Below the pieces are notes generated by a model. It did not search any database. It had not been told where the DNA came from and saw only the letters and a program-made list of their open reading frames with translations. Shown here piece by piece: positions 27,041 through 37,050 of a stretch of 64,000 nucleotides of DNA (its first letter is position 1; each line of letters starts with the position of its first letter). The stretch is from an uncultured Draconibacterium sp. (lineage in GTDB: Bacteria > Bacteroidota > Bacteroidia > Bacteroidales > Prolixibacteraceae), in NCBI RefSeq assembly GCF_963677155.1, contig NZ_OY781884.1, positions 4,088,501 through 4,152,500 on the forward strand. The letters are read 5' to 3'. The translations under genes were made by a program, and so were the position numbers.

Positions 27041-30000
27041 ATGAAGTTAGTACTAAAATCATGGTTGCGAGATCATGACAGATTAAGAAGTATTTTGTTT
27101 ATTTCTCAGGTAACAGTTCTGATTTTGTTTGTAAGCGGATTTCATTCGTGGGCGGGCAACGTTGATTATCAGACTTCAACAAGGTTGAGTTTAAGTTATG
27201 AAAAAGCGACAGTTGGAAAAGTTATCAAGGACATTGAGGAAGTAAGTGAGTTCTATTTCTTGTATCGCAAGGAAGTTGTAGATGAAAATCGAACAGTTAG
27301 TTTTGATTTGAAAGATGCATCAATTGAAAATATTCTTGTTGCATTATTCAATGGCGAAAAATTGGATTACGAGGTGCGCGGTAAGCAGATTATTGTAACG
27401 CGGAAGAAAACTGACAATGTCGAATCAGTGTTGATGGCGCAAGATCAGGAACGAGAGATTTTTGGCATCGTAACAAATAGTTCGGGAGAACTGATACCTG
27501 GAGCCAGTGTATCAGTAAAAGGTACACAAAAAGGAACAGTAACCAGTGTTGAAGGGAAATTTGAATTGAAATTGTCGGACGACGCTGATTACCTTGTTGT
27601 TTCGTTTATTGGTTTGCAAACCAAAGAAGTTAAAATTACCGATCAACAGATTTACAATATTGTTTTAGAAAATGAAGTAATAGGTGTTGATGAAGTTGTG
27701 GTGGTAGCGTATGGTACATCAAAAAGATCGTCGTTTGTAGGTTCTGCTACATCGGTGTCGGAAGAAAAACTTAAAAAAATAAAATCATCGAACCCAATAC
27801 AGGCCTTGCAAGGAATGAGCAGTGGTGTGCAGATTATTAATAACAGTGGTCAGCCCGGGGCAAGTCCAACAGTTGTTATTCGTGGTATCGGATCAATGAA
27901 TGCATCGAATGATCCTCTTTATGTTGTCGATGGAGTTCCGTATGGAGGTTATATAAATGCCATTTCACAGTCTGACATTGAGTCGATTACGGTGTTGAAA
28001 GATGCTTCGGCAAGTGCACTTTATGGTTCAAGAGCTGCAAATGGGGTTATTATTATAACTACCAAAAAAGGAAAATCTGAAGAAGGAAAGATTAATGTAA
28101 GTTCAACGTTTAGCTTTTCGGAATTGGCAGTTGATTTACCACGAAAATTATCGCCACAAGAATTTGTTGAAACAACATGGGAGGCCATGTATTTTGGTGC
28201 AATGGATAATGGATCAAGCCCGGAAGATGCGGCACTTTATGCTACTGAAAATCTTCGAAATGAGCTTAAAATTAATCCGTATGGTATTGACAAACCTGTT
28301 GGAACCAATGGACGACTCGATCCAAATGCGAACCTCCTTTTCGAGGGCGACTGGGACGGAGAATTATTAAAGTCGAGACCAAGCCAGGAATACACAATTG
28401 ATTTTAGCGGAAAGTCAAATAAAACCAATTATTACTTTTCGGCTTCTTACCTTGATGATAAAGGAATATTTACAACACAGAAATTTAATCGTATTTCGGC
28501 CCGCTCAAATGTGTCAGCACAAGTGAAAAGCTGGTTACAGATTGGAACAAATACCTCATTCTCGCATAGTTCGTCTGATAGTCCGGCAGGGTCGAGTACG
28601 GTTTGGTTTTTGCGTACCGTTCCTTCAATTTATCCGGTTTATGAATACGATTATGACACAAATGAATATAGAACCGATGGTAGTGGAAATAAAATATATG
28701 ATTATGGCGATAACCGTCAGTCGTGGATTGGTTGGAACCCACTAGCCGATGCAGCCTATAACAAATACGAAACGCTTGTTGATAATATTTCCTCACGGAA
28801 CTTTGCTGAAATAACCTTTAGTCCGGAGTTAAAATTCAGATCAACTTTTAGTTTAGATTATTACTTAACTTCTTATCATGGTTATACCACTCCTGATTAT
28901 GGTTATATGATTGGGCGTGGTGAAGTTTCAAAATCAACCACAAGAGCAACCACAAGTAATATTACCAATTTACTTACCTATAATAAGAAAATATTTGACC
29001 ACTCGATTAGTGTTTTATTAGGACAGGAAGCCTATAAATATAAAAGCAATTATTTGAGTGCAACCCGAGAGGATTTGCCTTTTGGCGGATTGTACGAACT
29101 TTCATCGGCAGCAACAATGACCGGATCTGATTCATATGAAGATAACTATCGTTTATTGAGTTGGTTTTCGCGGGTAGAGTACGATTATAAAAACAAATAC
29201 TATTTCTCAGGTAGTTTACGCCAGGATGGTACTTCAAGGTTTAGCAAAAACAGCCGGGTTGGTACGTTTTGGTCGGTTGGAGCTTCGTGGAGAGCTTCTG
29301 AAGAAGATTTTTTTAAACAATATAACTGGCTGGATAACCTGAAAGTAAAAGCAAGTTACGGAGCTGTAGGTAACGATAAATTGTCTACCATGTATGCCTA
29401 TCAGGGGTTATACGGAACAGGCTATAATGACTATGGACTACCCGGTTTAATGATTTCAAGGTTACCAAATGAAAGTTTAAAATGGGAAACCAACCTCCAG
29501 TTTAACGTCGGTCTTGAATTTACGGTATTAAATCGTTTAACCGGATCTTTTGAATACTTTAAGCGTCAATCGAAAGATTTGTTGTTTACCGAACCAATGG
29601 CTCTGTCAACCGGATTTAGCGGAATTGACAAGAATATTGGAGACATTGAGAATAAAGGTATTGAGTTTGATTTATCCTGGAAGATTATTGAACAAAACGA
29701 TTTTTCATGGTCGATGGATATTAATGCCACCCATTATACAAACGAAATTACCAAATTGCCACAGAAGGAGATGAACTCAGGAGTTTTTAAATGGCGTGAA
29801 GGTGAATCGCGTTATAACTTTTGGGGAGCAGATTATGCTGGTATTAATCCCGAAAATGGTAACGATCAATGGTGGATGAATATTTACGAAACAATTGACG
29901 GTGAACAGGTAGTTACTGACCGGGTTTTGACTGAAGAGCAGACAGATGTGAGTAGCGACAATCAAAAGAAATATTTAGGCGATGCTTTACCTGATATCTT

Positions 30001-30475
30001 CGGTGGTTATACAAATAATTTCAGTTACAAAGGTTTTGATTTGTCGGTGATGTTTTATTACAGTCTTGGTGGAAAATTATACGACTCAGACTATGCTCAA
30101 ATGATGGGGTACAGAACGGGATTCTCTTTCCACGAAGATGTTTTAGATGCCTGGACACCGGAGAATACTTCCAGTACTGTTACTCGTTTTTCTCAAGGAT
30201 TTTCAAACTCTTTGTCGAGCTATTCATCAAAATATATTTACAATAATAGTTTTGTACGTTTACGAAATATAACGTTAGGATATACACTTCCCGAAAGTGT
30301 TTTAAGCAAAGCTAAAATTAGCTCATTGCGCTTGTTTGTGAAAGGCGACAATTTGGTAACCTGGGGAAAAGCTGCCAAACGAGGAACTGATCCTGAGCAG
30401 AGTTTAAGCGGAACAACAGATAACAGGTTTCCGGTAGTAAAAACGATATCGGTTGGTTTACAGTTAAGTTTATAG
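27041..30475 (+). CDS. SusC-family TonB-dependent receptor with STN signalling domain
   Basis: 1144 residues. After a signal/anchor region, an STN domain (about 43-122: YEKATVGKVIKDIEEVSEF, LDYEVRGKQIIVTRK) precedes the carboxypeptidase-regulatory-like domain (about 138-220: GIVTNSSGELIPGASVSVKG). The plug covers about 228-345 (VVVAYGTSKRSSFVGSAT, GIGSMNASNDPLYVVDGVPYG, VLKDASASALYGSRAANGV). The remaining about 800 residues form the barrel. The STN domain is the part that contacts FecR, and sigma and FecR genes lie directly upstream, so this is a signalling transporter that probably induces its own operon. The partner SusD follows by 20 bases. Substrate unknown. Confidence 0.96.
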   Translation: MKLVLKSWLRDHDRLRSILFISQVTVLILFVSGFHSWAGNVDYQTSTRLSLSYEKATVGKVIKDIEEVSEFYFLYRKEVVDENRTVSFDLKDASIENILVALFNGEKLDYEVRGKQIIVTRKKTDNVESVLMAQDQEREIFGIVTNSSGELIPGASVSVKGTQKGTVTSVEGKFELKLSDDADYLVVSFIGLQTKEVKITDQQIYNIVLENEVIGVDEVVVVAYGTSKRSSFVGSATSVSEEKLKKIKSSNPIQALQGMSSGVQIINNSGQPGASPTVVIRGIGSMNASNDPLYVVDGVPYGGYINAISQSDIESITVLKDASASALYGSRAANGVIIITTKKGKSEEGKINVSSTFSFSELAVDLPRKLSPQEFVETTWEAMYFGAMDNGSSPEDAALYATENLRNELKINPYGIDKPVGTNGRLDPNANLLFEGDWDGELLKSRPSQEYTIDFSGKSNKTNYYFSASYLDDKGIFTTQKFNRISARSNVSAQVKSWLQIGTNTSFSHSSSDSPAGSSTVWFLRTVPSIYPVYEYDYDTNEYRTDGSGNKIYDYGDNRQSWIGWNPLADAAYNKYETLVDNISSRNFAEITFSPELKFRSTFSLDYYLTSYHGYTTPDYGYMIGRGEVSKSTTRATTSNITNLLTYNKKIFDHSISVLLGQEAYKYKSNYLSATREDLPFGGLYELSSAATMTGSDSYEDNYRLLSWFSRVEYDYKNKYYFSGSLRQDGTSRFSKNSRVGTFWSVGASWRASEEDFFKQYNWLDNLKVKASYGAVGNDKLSTMYAYQGLYGTGYNDYGLPGLMISRLPNESLKWETNLQFNVGLEFTVLNRLTGSFEYFKRQSKDLLFTEPMALSTGFSGIDKNIGDIENKGIEFDLSWKIIEQNDFSWSMDINATHYTNEITKLPQKEMNSGVFKWREGESRYNFWGADYAGINPENGNDQWWMNIYETIDGEQVVTDRVLTEEQTDVSSDNQKKYLGDALPDIFGGYTNNFSYKGFDLSVMFYYSLGGKLYDSDYAQMMGYRTGFSFHEDVLDAWTPENTSSTVTRFSQGFSNSLSSYSSKYIYNNSFVRLRNITLGYTLPESVLSKAKISSLRLFVKGDNLVTWGKAAKRGTDPEQSLSGTTDNRFPVVKTISVGLQLSL

Positions 30476-30495
30476 AATAAGAAAAATAAAATGTT

Positions 30496-31965
30496 ATGAC
30501 AATGAAAAATTATATAAAGACACTTCTTATAGCTGTAGTAATTGTTTTGGGTACTACGTCGTGTGAAGACTACTTGGAAACGAATCCTTCATCTTCGGTT
30601 TCTGATATTTCGGTTTTTAATACAGTGCAGGGAGCGCAAGCGGCTTTAAACGGTTGTTACTATCAAATGGAGTCTGGAAGAGGAGGAACAGACCGAGCAG
30701 ATGATTGGGGGTATCCAAGTCATCAAATGTTTCAAACTGTGTGTGGAGAAGATATTATTGTTTGGGGTGGTTGGTATTCATATGATTACAGTATGTGGGG
30801 ACACACCCGTGGCGATATTTTTAAGTCCAGTTCTTTATGGGTTTTTTACTACCGATTAATAAATAATACGAACAGTGTAATTGCTTACACTCCCGGTAGT
30901 TCGGGCGAGGAAGCTGAAAAGAATTATATAATGGGGCAGGCATACGCACTACGTGGTTGGGCCTATTTCCAGTTAATACGACTTTTTCAGCATACTTATA
31001 TTATAGCGCAGGACATGCCTGGTGTACCAATATATACCGAGCCAACTTCTGATAAAACAAAAGGAAAACCAAGAGGAACTGTTGAGCAAACTTATCAGCA
31101 AATTCTGGATGATTTAGGCAAGGCCGAAACACTGCTCGATGGTTTTGATCGTGGAACCAGAAAGAATAAGATTAACAGTAATGTTTGCCAGGGCTTTCTA
31201 GCAGAGGTTTATTTAACCATGAATAACTGGGAGAAGGCCGCAGAATATGCAGGAAAAGCACGTGCGGGTTTTCCTCTTACATCAAACGAAGATTATCTTG
31301 CAGGTTTTAATAATGTGAATACAGCTTCGTGGATGTGGGGAGTAGCTCCTACCAAAGATCAGAACATGGGCGATTATTCTCCATTTGCAATGTGGGCAAA
31401 CTGGACCCGAAATGGGTACACTTTTCAGTGCTTCTTTCTTGCAACCGACTTTGTAAATATGTTTAATGCTGAAGATATAAGAGCATCTCAATTTGATTAT
31501 GTTTGGGATCAGATATATACATCGATGAAATTTAGAGATAAGGATGACCTGTTGGGGAATATTGTTTTTATGCGTGCCGAAGAAATGCTTTTTATAGAGG
31601 CAGAAGCGCTAATGCGAATGGAAAAAGAAACGGAAGGAAAAACCTTGTTATGGGAACTTCAGGAAATGCGTGGAGCTAACAAATCGGAAGATACAGGTGA
31701 TGATCTTATTGAGGCACTTTTGGTAGAAAGAAGAAAAGAGCTTTATGGAGAAGGATTTGATTGGTTTGAAATAATTCGTAACCAAAAACCACTGTTACGC
31801 ACCGGTAACCATGTTAATTATAGTGGAAATATAAGTTTCCCTGCAAGGTCGTGGAGATTTGTTTACCAGGTGCCGTTTAGCGAGATAATTAGTAACGATG
31901 CTATGGTTGATGGTATTTGGCCTAATGGCGACCAAACACCATTTGACGGAGTATACATACCTTAA
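30496..31965 (+). CDS. SusD/RagB-family lipoprotein
   Basis: 489 residues; ATGs at 30496 and 30502 are both possible, the second giving MKNYIKTLLIAVVIVLG..SC as signal. The lipid-bearing Cys precedes EDYLETNPSSSVSD, a typical SusD start. Conserved parts include YIMGQAYALRGWAYFQLIRLF and the late LLVERRKELYGEGFDWFEIIRNQK. The close (FVYQVPFSEIISNDAM) matches the family's final segment. It caps the SusC barrel and binds the substrate at the cell surface. It is the last gene of the sigma/FecR/SusCD block; a hairpin follows and then the Asp-box gene. Confidence 0.94.
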   Translation: MTMKNYIKTLLIAVVIVLGTTSCEDYLETNPSSSVSDISVFNTVQGAQAALNGCYYQMESGRGGTDRADDWGYPSHQMFQTVCGEDIIVWGGWYSYDYSMWGHTRGDIFKSSSLWVFYYRLINNTNSVIAYTPGSSGEEAEKNYIMGQAYALRGWAYFQLIRLFQHTYIIAQDMPGVPIYTEPTSDKTKGKPRGTVEQTYQQILDDLGKAETLLDGFDRGTRKNKINSNVCQGFLAEVYLTMNNWEKAAEYAGKARAGFPLTSNEDYLAGFNNVNTASWMWGVAPTKDQNMGDYSPFAMWANWTRNGYTFQCFFLATDFVNMFNAEDIRASQFDYVWDQIYTSMKFRDKDDLLGNIVFMRAEEMLFIEAEALMRMEKETEGKTLLWELQEMRGANKSEDTGDDLIEALLVERRKELYGEGFDWFEIIRNQKPLLRTGNHVNYSGNISFPARSWRFVYQVPFSEIISNDAMVDGIWPNGDQTPFDGVYIP

Positions 31966-31992
31966 GTAATTTTTATAAATAGTATTTAAATT

Positions 31993-32030
31993 GGCAGGAG
32001 AAGAAGTTTTAAATTTCTTCTCCTTCTGCC
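31993..32030 (+). terminator. Hairpin after the SusD gene (weak terminator)
   Basis: GGCAG plus GAGAAGAA pair with TTCTTCTC and CTGCC with a three-base bulge, around a TTTTAAA-type loop. There is no T run after it, so termination may be partial and the Asp-box gene may also be read from upstream. Confidence 0.4.
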
Positions 32031-32093
32031 ATTAGTCGTATTATTAATAGGATTGAAGTTTTAATCCGGGGGTTTAAATTTTAAAATGTAATT

Positions 32094-35000
32094 ATGAGTT
32101 TTCGTTCTGTAATATTATTTCTTCTAAGCATTGTATGCTTCTTTTCTCAGGTTAACGGACAACAGTATCTTAAAATGAAGAATGATCCTACTGCCAATAT
32201 ATTTGATATCCAGAAAGCGGCAAATGAATATTTCTCAAAGGTGGGAAGAGGAAAAGGTACTGGATACAAACAATACAAAAGGTGGGAGTACGAAAACCGT
32301 AGCAAAGCATATCCTGAAGGAGAAATTAGTTTCCAGGGAATTGATGTTTCAAAAAAAGAATTTGATCGGTTTAAAAGCAGAACCTTAACAAAAAGCGCTC
32401 AAACAACTACATGGAAAAGTCTTGGCCCCGATAATATTGATACAAATAATGGTCACTATTCGCCGGGGTTAGGCCGGGTAGACCGTATTGCTGTTGATCC
32501 CAAAAATGAAGATGTTCTGTATATTGGTGGTCCAACTAACGGAGTTTGGAAATCGGTAGACGGCGGAAAAAACTGGATATCGAAAACCGATAATGTAGGA
32601 AGCCTGGGGGTTTGCGGAATTGTTATCGACCCAGTTAATACCGATAAAATTTACTGGGCTACCGGCGATGGTGATAATAATAACTCTACAAATTGTACGG
32701 GTATTTTTATATCAAATGATGGAGGTGACAGTTGGAATTTATCAGGATTAAGTTTTTCATATACTGAAGGCGTAATAGGCAGAAAACTTATTATGCATCC
32801 CAACGATAATAATACGCTTCTTTTTTCGTGCTCCAAAGGTATTTATAAATCAGTTGACGGAGGAGCTAACTGGAATTTGGAACAGGTAGGATATTTTGAT
32901 GATATTTTCTATAAACCCAATGAACCGCAAATTGTGTATGCCAGTCAGGTTGGAAGCTTTTTCCGATCTACCAATGGTGGAGATTCTTTTGATAGGGTTG
33001 ATGTTAATCTGTCAGGGCGTGTATTTATTGGTGTAACAGTTGCCGCTCCAAACGTAGTTTATTTAATGACCGGAAGAAAAGGTATTTATAAATCTTCCGA
33101 CAAAGGACAAAGTTTCTCTTATGTTGCAGATCATGAATATACTAAAAGTGCAATGTGGCACCACGGAACTTTTATTGTAAGTCCGAATGACGAAAACTTA
33201 ATTCATACCGGAGAATTTGAGACACATAAATCAGAGGATGGTGGTTATACATGGGAAAAAACTTCAGACTGGATTTTTCCGAACAACCACTATATTCATT
33301 GCGATATTCATGATTTTCTTTATTCGGGTAATAAATTATATGTCTGTACCGATGGAGGAGTCTCATATAGCACTAATGAAGGTGATAGTTGGGTGAATTT
33401 GTTTAACTCTATGGTCGCTCTTGAGCCTTACCGTTTAACGGTTTGTAAAACAAATTCAAATTTGCACATGAATGGTTCTCAAGATAACGGTATTTATCTT
33501 TGGGATGGCAGGCGTTGGGATGGCCTTTATGGGGCTGATGGTATGGATTGTCTTATCGACTACGATAACACCAATAATAAATATTTTGCGATTCAAAATG
33601 GCGAACTTCATGCAACCAGTCATGAGGTAACACAGCCAGGCGAAGGTGATTGGGTGTCGCCATTAGTTATGCATCCCACCAATCCTTCGGTTATGTATTT
33701 TGGTAATAACAGGGTACATAAAACTGTTGATGGCATGAAAAGCTGGACCGTAGTTGGTACGTTTGGTATCGGAAATATTACGAACCTGGCGCTCGGAGAA
33801 TCTGACCCAAACTATATTTATGCATCAAAAGGAGCTAGATTATGGTGCACTTCTAACGATGGTGTAAGTTGGTCTGAAATAACGCCCGGCTTGCCCGATT
33901 TATGGATTACACGAATAGCAGTACATCCATTGGATCCGTTAAAAGTTGCAGTTTCTTTGGGAGCCTATGATGATGGAGAAAAGGTTTATTTATCTGAAGA
34001 TGGTGGTGCAACATGGCAGAACTACTCAAAACAATTGCCCAATATTGAAGCCAGGTGTTTGGTTTTTGATGATTCGGAATCAGATGCACTGTATCTGGGA
34101 ATGGATATTGGTATTTATTACATTGATAATACAATGGATGACTGGCAACTTTATTCGGAAGGTTTTCCAATGGTTGGTGTAAATGATCTTAAAATACATT
34201 ATTCTTCCGACCAGATTTTTGCTGCCAGTTTGGGGCGTGGAATCTGGAAAAATTCGACAAAAAATGCACTTGAGTATTGCAGTGCAGCTGGTAGCGATCA
34301 AACACTTGATAATTGGATTACTAACTTGAAATTAGGAACCATTGATAACGATTCTGGTAAAAAAGCTTATTCTGATTTTAAAGAGATGTATACTTCTTTG
34401 CAAATTGGTTCTGAGTATACCATGCAGGTAGCTGTTAACGATGACAATACAACTGATAGATGTTTTGCCTGGATTGATAGTAATAATAATAAAGAGTTTG
34501 AAGCAACAGAACTATTAACTTTTGGTAGTTTTGATAATGAACACAAGGCCTCTGTTACTTTTTCAATTCCTGAAAATACAGTTCCCGGTTTTTACACCAT
34601 GCGTATACGTTTACAGAGCGAGATTGAAGAACCAACTCCATGTGGCGATGCCATAAAAGGAGAGGTTGAAGATTATTCCGTACTGATAGAGAACAATACT
34701 CTACAGTACTGCGATGCTGTAGGTGCTGATGGAACAGGTGGAGATTGGATTAGAAATGTAAAACTGAATACAATTAATAATACTTCAGAGCAGACCGGGT
34801 ATTCCGATTTTACGAACCAGTCAACTGATTTGCAGGTAAACCAGGAATATACTTTAAGCGTAACGTTAAACTATCATTTTGATGTAGACCAATGTGGTGC
34901 ATGGATTGATTTTAACCAGAATGCCAATTTTGAGGCTAACGAACTTATCGGTTTGCAGCTTCATAATAATCATGTTTTTCAGGGGAACTTTACGGTGCCT

Positions 35001-35390
35001 GAAAATGCTATTTTGGGAAGTACCAGAATGCGTGTGAGAGCTGTTTACGATAATAGTTTGGTGCCATGTAATTCTATTTATGGTGAGGTTGAAGATTACA
35101 CAGTAAATGTCGATAATATTACTGCAATTAGCAATAAAACACAGAGTAAGAAAAATTTGAAAGTTTATCCCAACCCTACAAATTCAGCGTTAAATATTGA
35201 GCTTTTAAGTTTTAGTAAGGAGAATGTCGAACTTCAGGTTTTTAACGTTGAAGGGCAGCTTATTTTTCAAGAAGAATTAGGGCTAAAGAGAAGAGTTAAA
35301 ATAGAAACTTCATCATTCAAATCCGGCTTATATTTCATTCGGGTTAATAATAGTAAAGAAACAGCTTACAGTAAATTCGTGGTAGAATAG
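32094..35390 (+). CDS. Secreted Asp-box beta-propeller protein with two GEVED domains and a T9SS type A sorting tail
   Basis: 1098 residues with a Sec signal (ending SQVNGQ). Residues about 100-720 hold roughly ten Asp-box-like motifs such as KSVDGGKNWISK, SNDGGDSWNLS, KSEDGGYTWEKT and LSEDGGATWQNY. This is the pattern of Vps10/GH74-type seven-bladed propellers, probably two of them. Two GEVED domains follow (about 725-860 and 865-1010), each ending GEVEDYSV or GEVEDYTV. A T9SS type A sorting domain closes the protein (YPNPTNSALNIEL ... KFVVE). It is therefore exported through the type IX system. The propeller could be enzymatic (GH74 or sialidase-like folds share it) or purely binding; I see no decisive catalytic residues. 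It lies 128 bases after the SusD gene. Confidence 0.9.
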   Translation: MSFRSVILFLLSIVCFFSQVNGQQYLKMKNDPTANIFDIQKAANEYFSKVGRGKGTGYKQYKRWEYENRSKAYPEGEISFQGIDVSKKEFDRFKSRTLTKSAQTTTWKSLGPDNIDTNNGHYSPGLGRVDRIAVDPKNEDVLYIGGPTNGVWKSVDGGKNWISKTDNVGSLGVCGIVIDPVNTDKIYWATGDGDNNNSTNCTGIFISNDGGDSWNLSGLSFSYTEGVIGRKLIMHPNDNNTLLFSCSKGIYKSVDGGANWNLEQVGYFDDIFYKPNEPQIVYASQVGSFFRSTNGGDSFDRVDVNLSGRVFIGVTVAAPNVVYLMTGRKGIYKSSDKGQSFSYVADHEYTKSAMWHHGTFIVSPNDENLIHTGEFETHKSEDGGYTWEKTSDWIFPNNHYIHCDIHDFLYSGNKLYVCTDGGVSYSTNEGDSWVNLFNSMVALEPYRLTVCKTNSNLHMNGSQDNGIYLWDGRRWDGLYGADGMDCLIDYDNTNNKYFAIQNGELHATSHEVTQPGEGDWVSPLVMHPTNPSVMYFGNNRVHKTVDGMKSWTVVGTFGIGNITNLALGESDPNYIYASKGARLWCTSNDGVSWSEITPGLPDLWITRIAVHPLDPLKVAVSLGAYDDGEKVYLSEDGGATWQNYSKQLPNIEARCLVFDDSESDALYLGMDIGIYYIDNTMDDWQLYSEGFPMVGVNDLKIHYSSDQIFAASLGRGIWKNSTKNALEYCSAAGSDQTLDNWITNLKLGTIDNDSGKKAYSDFKEMYTSLQIGSEYTMQVAVNDDNTTDRCFAWIDSNNNKEFEATELLTFGSFDNEHKASVTFSIPENTVPGFYTMRIRLQSEIEEPTPCGDAIKGEVEDYSVLIENNTLQYCDAVGADGTGGDWIRNVKLNTINNTSEQTGYSDFTNQSTDLQVNQEYTLSVTLNYHFDVDQCGAWIDFNQNANFEANELIGLQLHNNHVFQGNFTVPENAILGSTRMRVRAVYDNSLVPCNSIYGEVEDYTVNVDNITAISNKTQSKKNLKVYPNPTNSALNIELLSFSKENVELQVFNVEGQLIFQEELGLKRRVKIETSSFKSGLYFIRVNNSKETAYSKFVVE

Positions 35391-35559
35391 AAGCCAGGTA
35401 TTTTGCCGATAGCTGTTCCATTTGATCGTCTGGAATTGATTGGGGATTTGTCCATCCACGAACGGAAAAGCATGCGGGGTTCGCTTCTGTTTTGAGTAAA
35501 ACCCTTCAGGCTTTTCTCTATATTGATGTGTTGATGATTTTGAAAAGGGTATGGGAAAT

Positions 35560-35592
35560 AAAAAGAGGACTTGACGGCCCTCTTTTTTTATT
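35560..35592. terminator. Terminator after the Asp-box gene
   Basis: AAAAAGAGG (35560-35568) pairs with CCTCTTTTT (35579-35587) around ACTTGACGGC, with a T-rich tail to about 35597. The A run before the stem lets it also serve the converging aldo/keto reductase gene. The remaining bases between the two genes (35391-35665) show nothing else. Confidence 0.82.
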
Positions 35593-35665
35593 TTTTGAAG
35601 TATTGGTTATTTGTACAACTACAACAGTTAAACATGATGTTGGGGGAGTAGCTTGTATAAAAAAA

Positions 35666-36676
35666 TTATCTGCCGCTGCCCTGACGTTCGATCATCCATC
35701 CTGGGTATTCCAGAGACAGTTTACTTACTTCGTTTAATTGGTCAAGTTCTTCTGAATCCAGCTTTACATCAACGGAACTTAAGTTATCTGTTAGTTGTTC
35801 AGGTTTATTGGCACCAATAATTACTGACGTAACCGCGGGTTGATGCAGCAGCCACGACAAAGCGATTTGGGCCACGGTAACGCCTTTGTTGTCGGCAATT
35901 TTTCGCATAACATCCAATATGTCATAGGCTTTTTCTTTGTTTACAGGCGGAAAGTCGAAATTCACCCGTCGGCCTTCTTGTGTTTCCGTATCGCGGCTAT
36001 ATTTACCACTTAATAATCCTCCCGCCAGCGGACTCCAAACCATCAAACCCACTTTCTGGTCGAGAAGCAGTGGAACCAGTTCGCGTTCTAAATCGCGCCC
36101 GGCAATGGTGTAATAAGCTTGCAACGAAACAAATTTGCTCAGGTGTTGCTGTGCCGAAATCCCCAGTGCTTTCATCAGCTGCCAGGCAGCCAGGTTGCTA
36201 CAGCCAATATACCTTACTTTTCCGCTTTTTACCAGCGAATCGAGTGCTTCAAGTGTTTCTTCAAGAGGTGTGAGCTTGTCGAAACCATGAATCTGGTACA
36301 GGTCGATGTAGTCCATGTTTAAGCGTGTTAAACTTTCGTCGGCTTGTTGCAGAATATGCTTTTTGCTCAGTCCTACTTCATTAGGGCCTTCTCCCATTTG
36401 TCCGCGTACCTTTGTGGCTATCACAAGGTCGTCGCGTTTTAAGCCGAGGTCGCGGATGGCTTGCCCGGTCATTTGTTCGCTCAAACCTTCGCTGTAAATA
36501 TTGGCAGTGTCAATAAAATTTATTCCACCGTCAACCGATTGTTTAACAAGACTGTTCACCTGTTCCTGTGGCAGAGTGCCAATAGCTGTCCACATACCGC
36601 GCCCACCAAATGTCATGGTGCCCAAACAAAGTTCTGATACGTATAATCCTGTGTTTCCTAATAAATTGTACTTCAT
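35666..36676 (-). CDS. Aldo/keto reductase
   Basis: 336 residues, a (beta/alpha)8 NADPH-dependent oxidoreductase of the bacterial AKR group related to general-stress and YajO/Tas-type proteins. The catalytic tetrad is visible: Asp56 and Tyr61 in FIDTANIYSEG, Lys89 in VIATKVRG and His130 in DLYQIHGFD. The C-terminal QIALSWLLHQPAVTSVIIGA is the usual cofactor-binding signature. These enzymes reduce aldehydes or ketones, including sugars. It is downstream of the HTCS gene on the same strand with a 374-base gap, so it is probably transcribed on its own. No substrate can be read. Confidence 0.93.
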   Translation of the reverse strand: MKYNLLGNTGLYVSELCLGTMTFGGRGMWTAIGTLPQEQVNSLVKQSVDGGINFIDTANIYSEGLSEQMTGQAIRDLGLKRDDLVIATKVRGQMGEGPNEVGLSKKHILQQADESLTRLNMDYIDLYQIHGFDKLTPLEETLEALDSLVKSGKVRYIGCSNLAAWQLMKALGISAQQHLSKFVSLQAYYTIAGRDLERELVPLLLDQKVGLMVWSPLAGGLLSGKYSRDTETQEGRRVNFDFPPVNKEKAYDILDVMRKIADNKGVTVAQIALSWLLHQPAVTSVIIGANKPEQLTDNLSSVDVKLDSEELDQLNEVSKLSLEYPGWMIERQGSGR

Positions 36677-37050
36677 GATATATGTTTTTTACATTAGTAA
36701 AATGATCATCTTTTATCTCATACTTTCATTTTTGTAAAACGATTAAATGCATAAGAGTGAAAATGATTGCTGATTCGATTTTACGATTTGTTGGTTTTAG
36801 ATCATCTGTAATTATTCCGTCGTCAGTGTCGACTCATATTGCAATTTTTCACTGCTAATAGAATTAGAATTCCGAAAGAAAAGAATCCTATTTTCAAAGT
36901 ATTTGTGAGTAATAAACTCTATTGGTGTAATTTAATACTTTACTGTCTTTTTTGCAAGGGATAGGAGAGATTCCTTAAAAATTGGCTCTTACGCATGGCG
37001 ATATCGAATATGATTATTCTCCGATCTAATAATGTGAAGCCAATTATTTA
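36677..37050. other. Gene-free gap between the HTCS and aldo/keto reductase genes
   Basis: This 374-base A+T-rich gap should hold the end of the HTCS transcript and the aldo/keto reductase promoter (both minus strand). I see no convincing hairpin terminator, no clear TAnnTTTG box and no short coding frame. Confidence 0.4.

Noticed and set aside
32050-32067. GGATT/AATCC dyad before the Asp-box gene
   Set aside because: Only 5 bp per arm in A+T-rich sequence; expected by chance.
35666-36676. Aldo/keto reductase as part of the HTCS-regulated sugar locus
   Set aside because: It is on the same strand as the HTCS but 374 bases away, and nothing in the sequence ties it to the esterase/SusCD genes; I left it as an independent gene.
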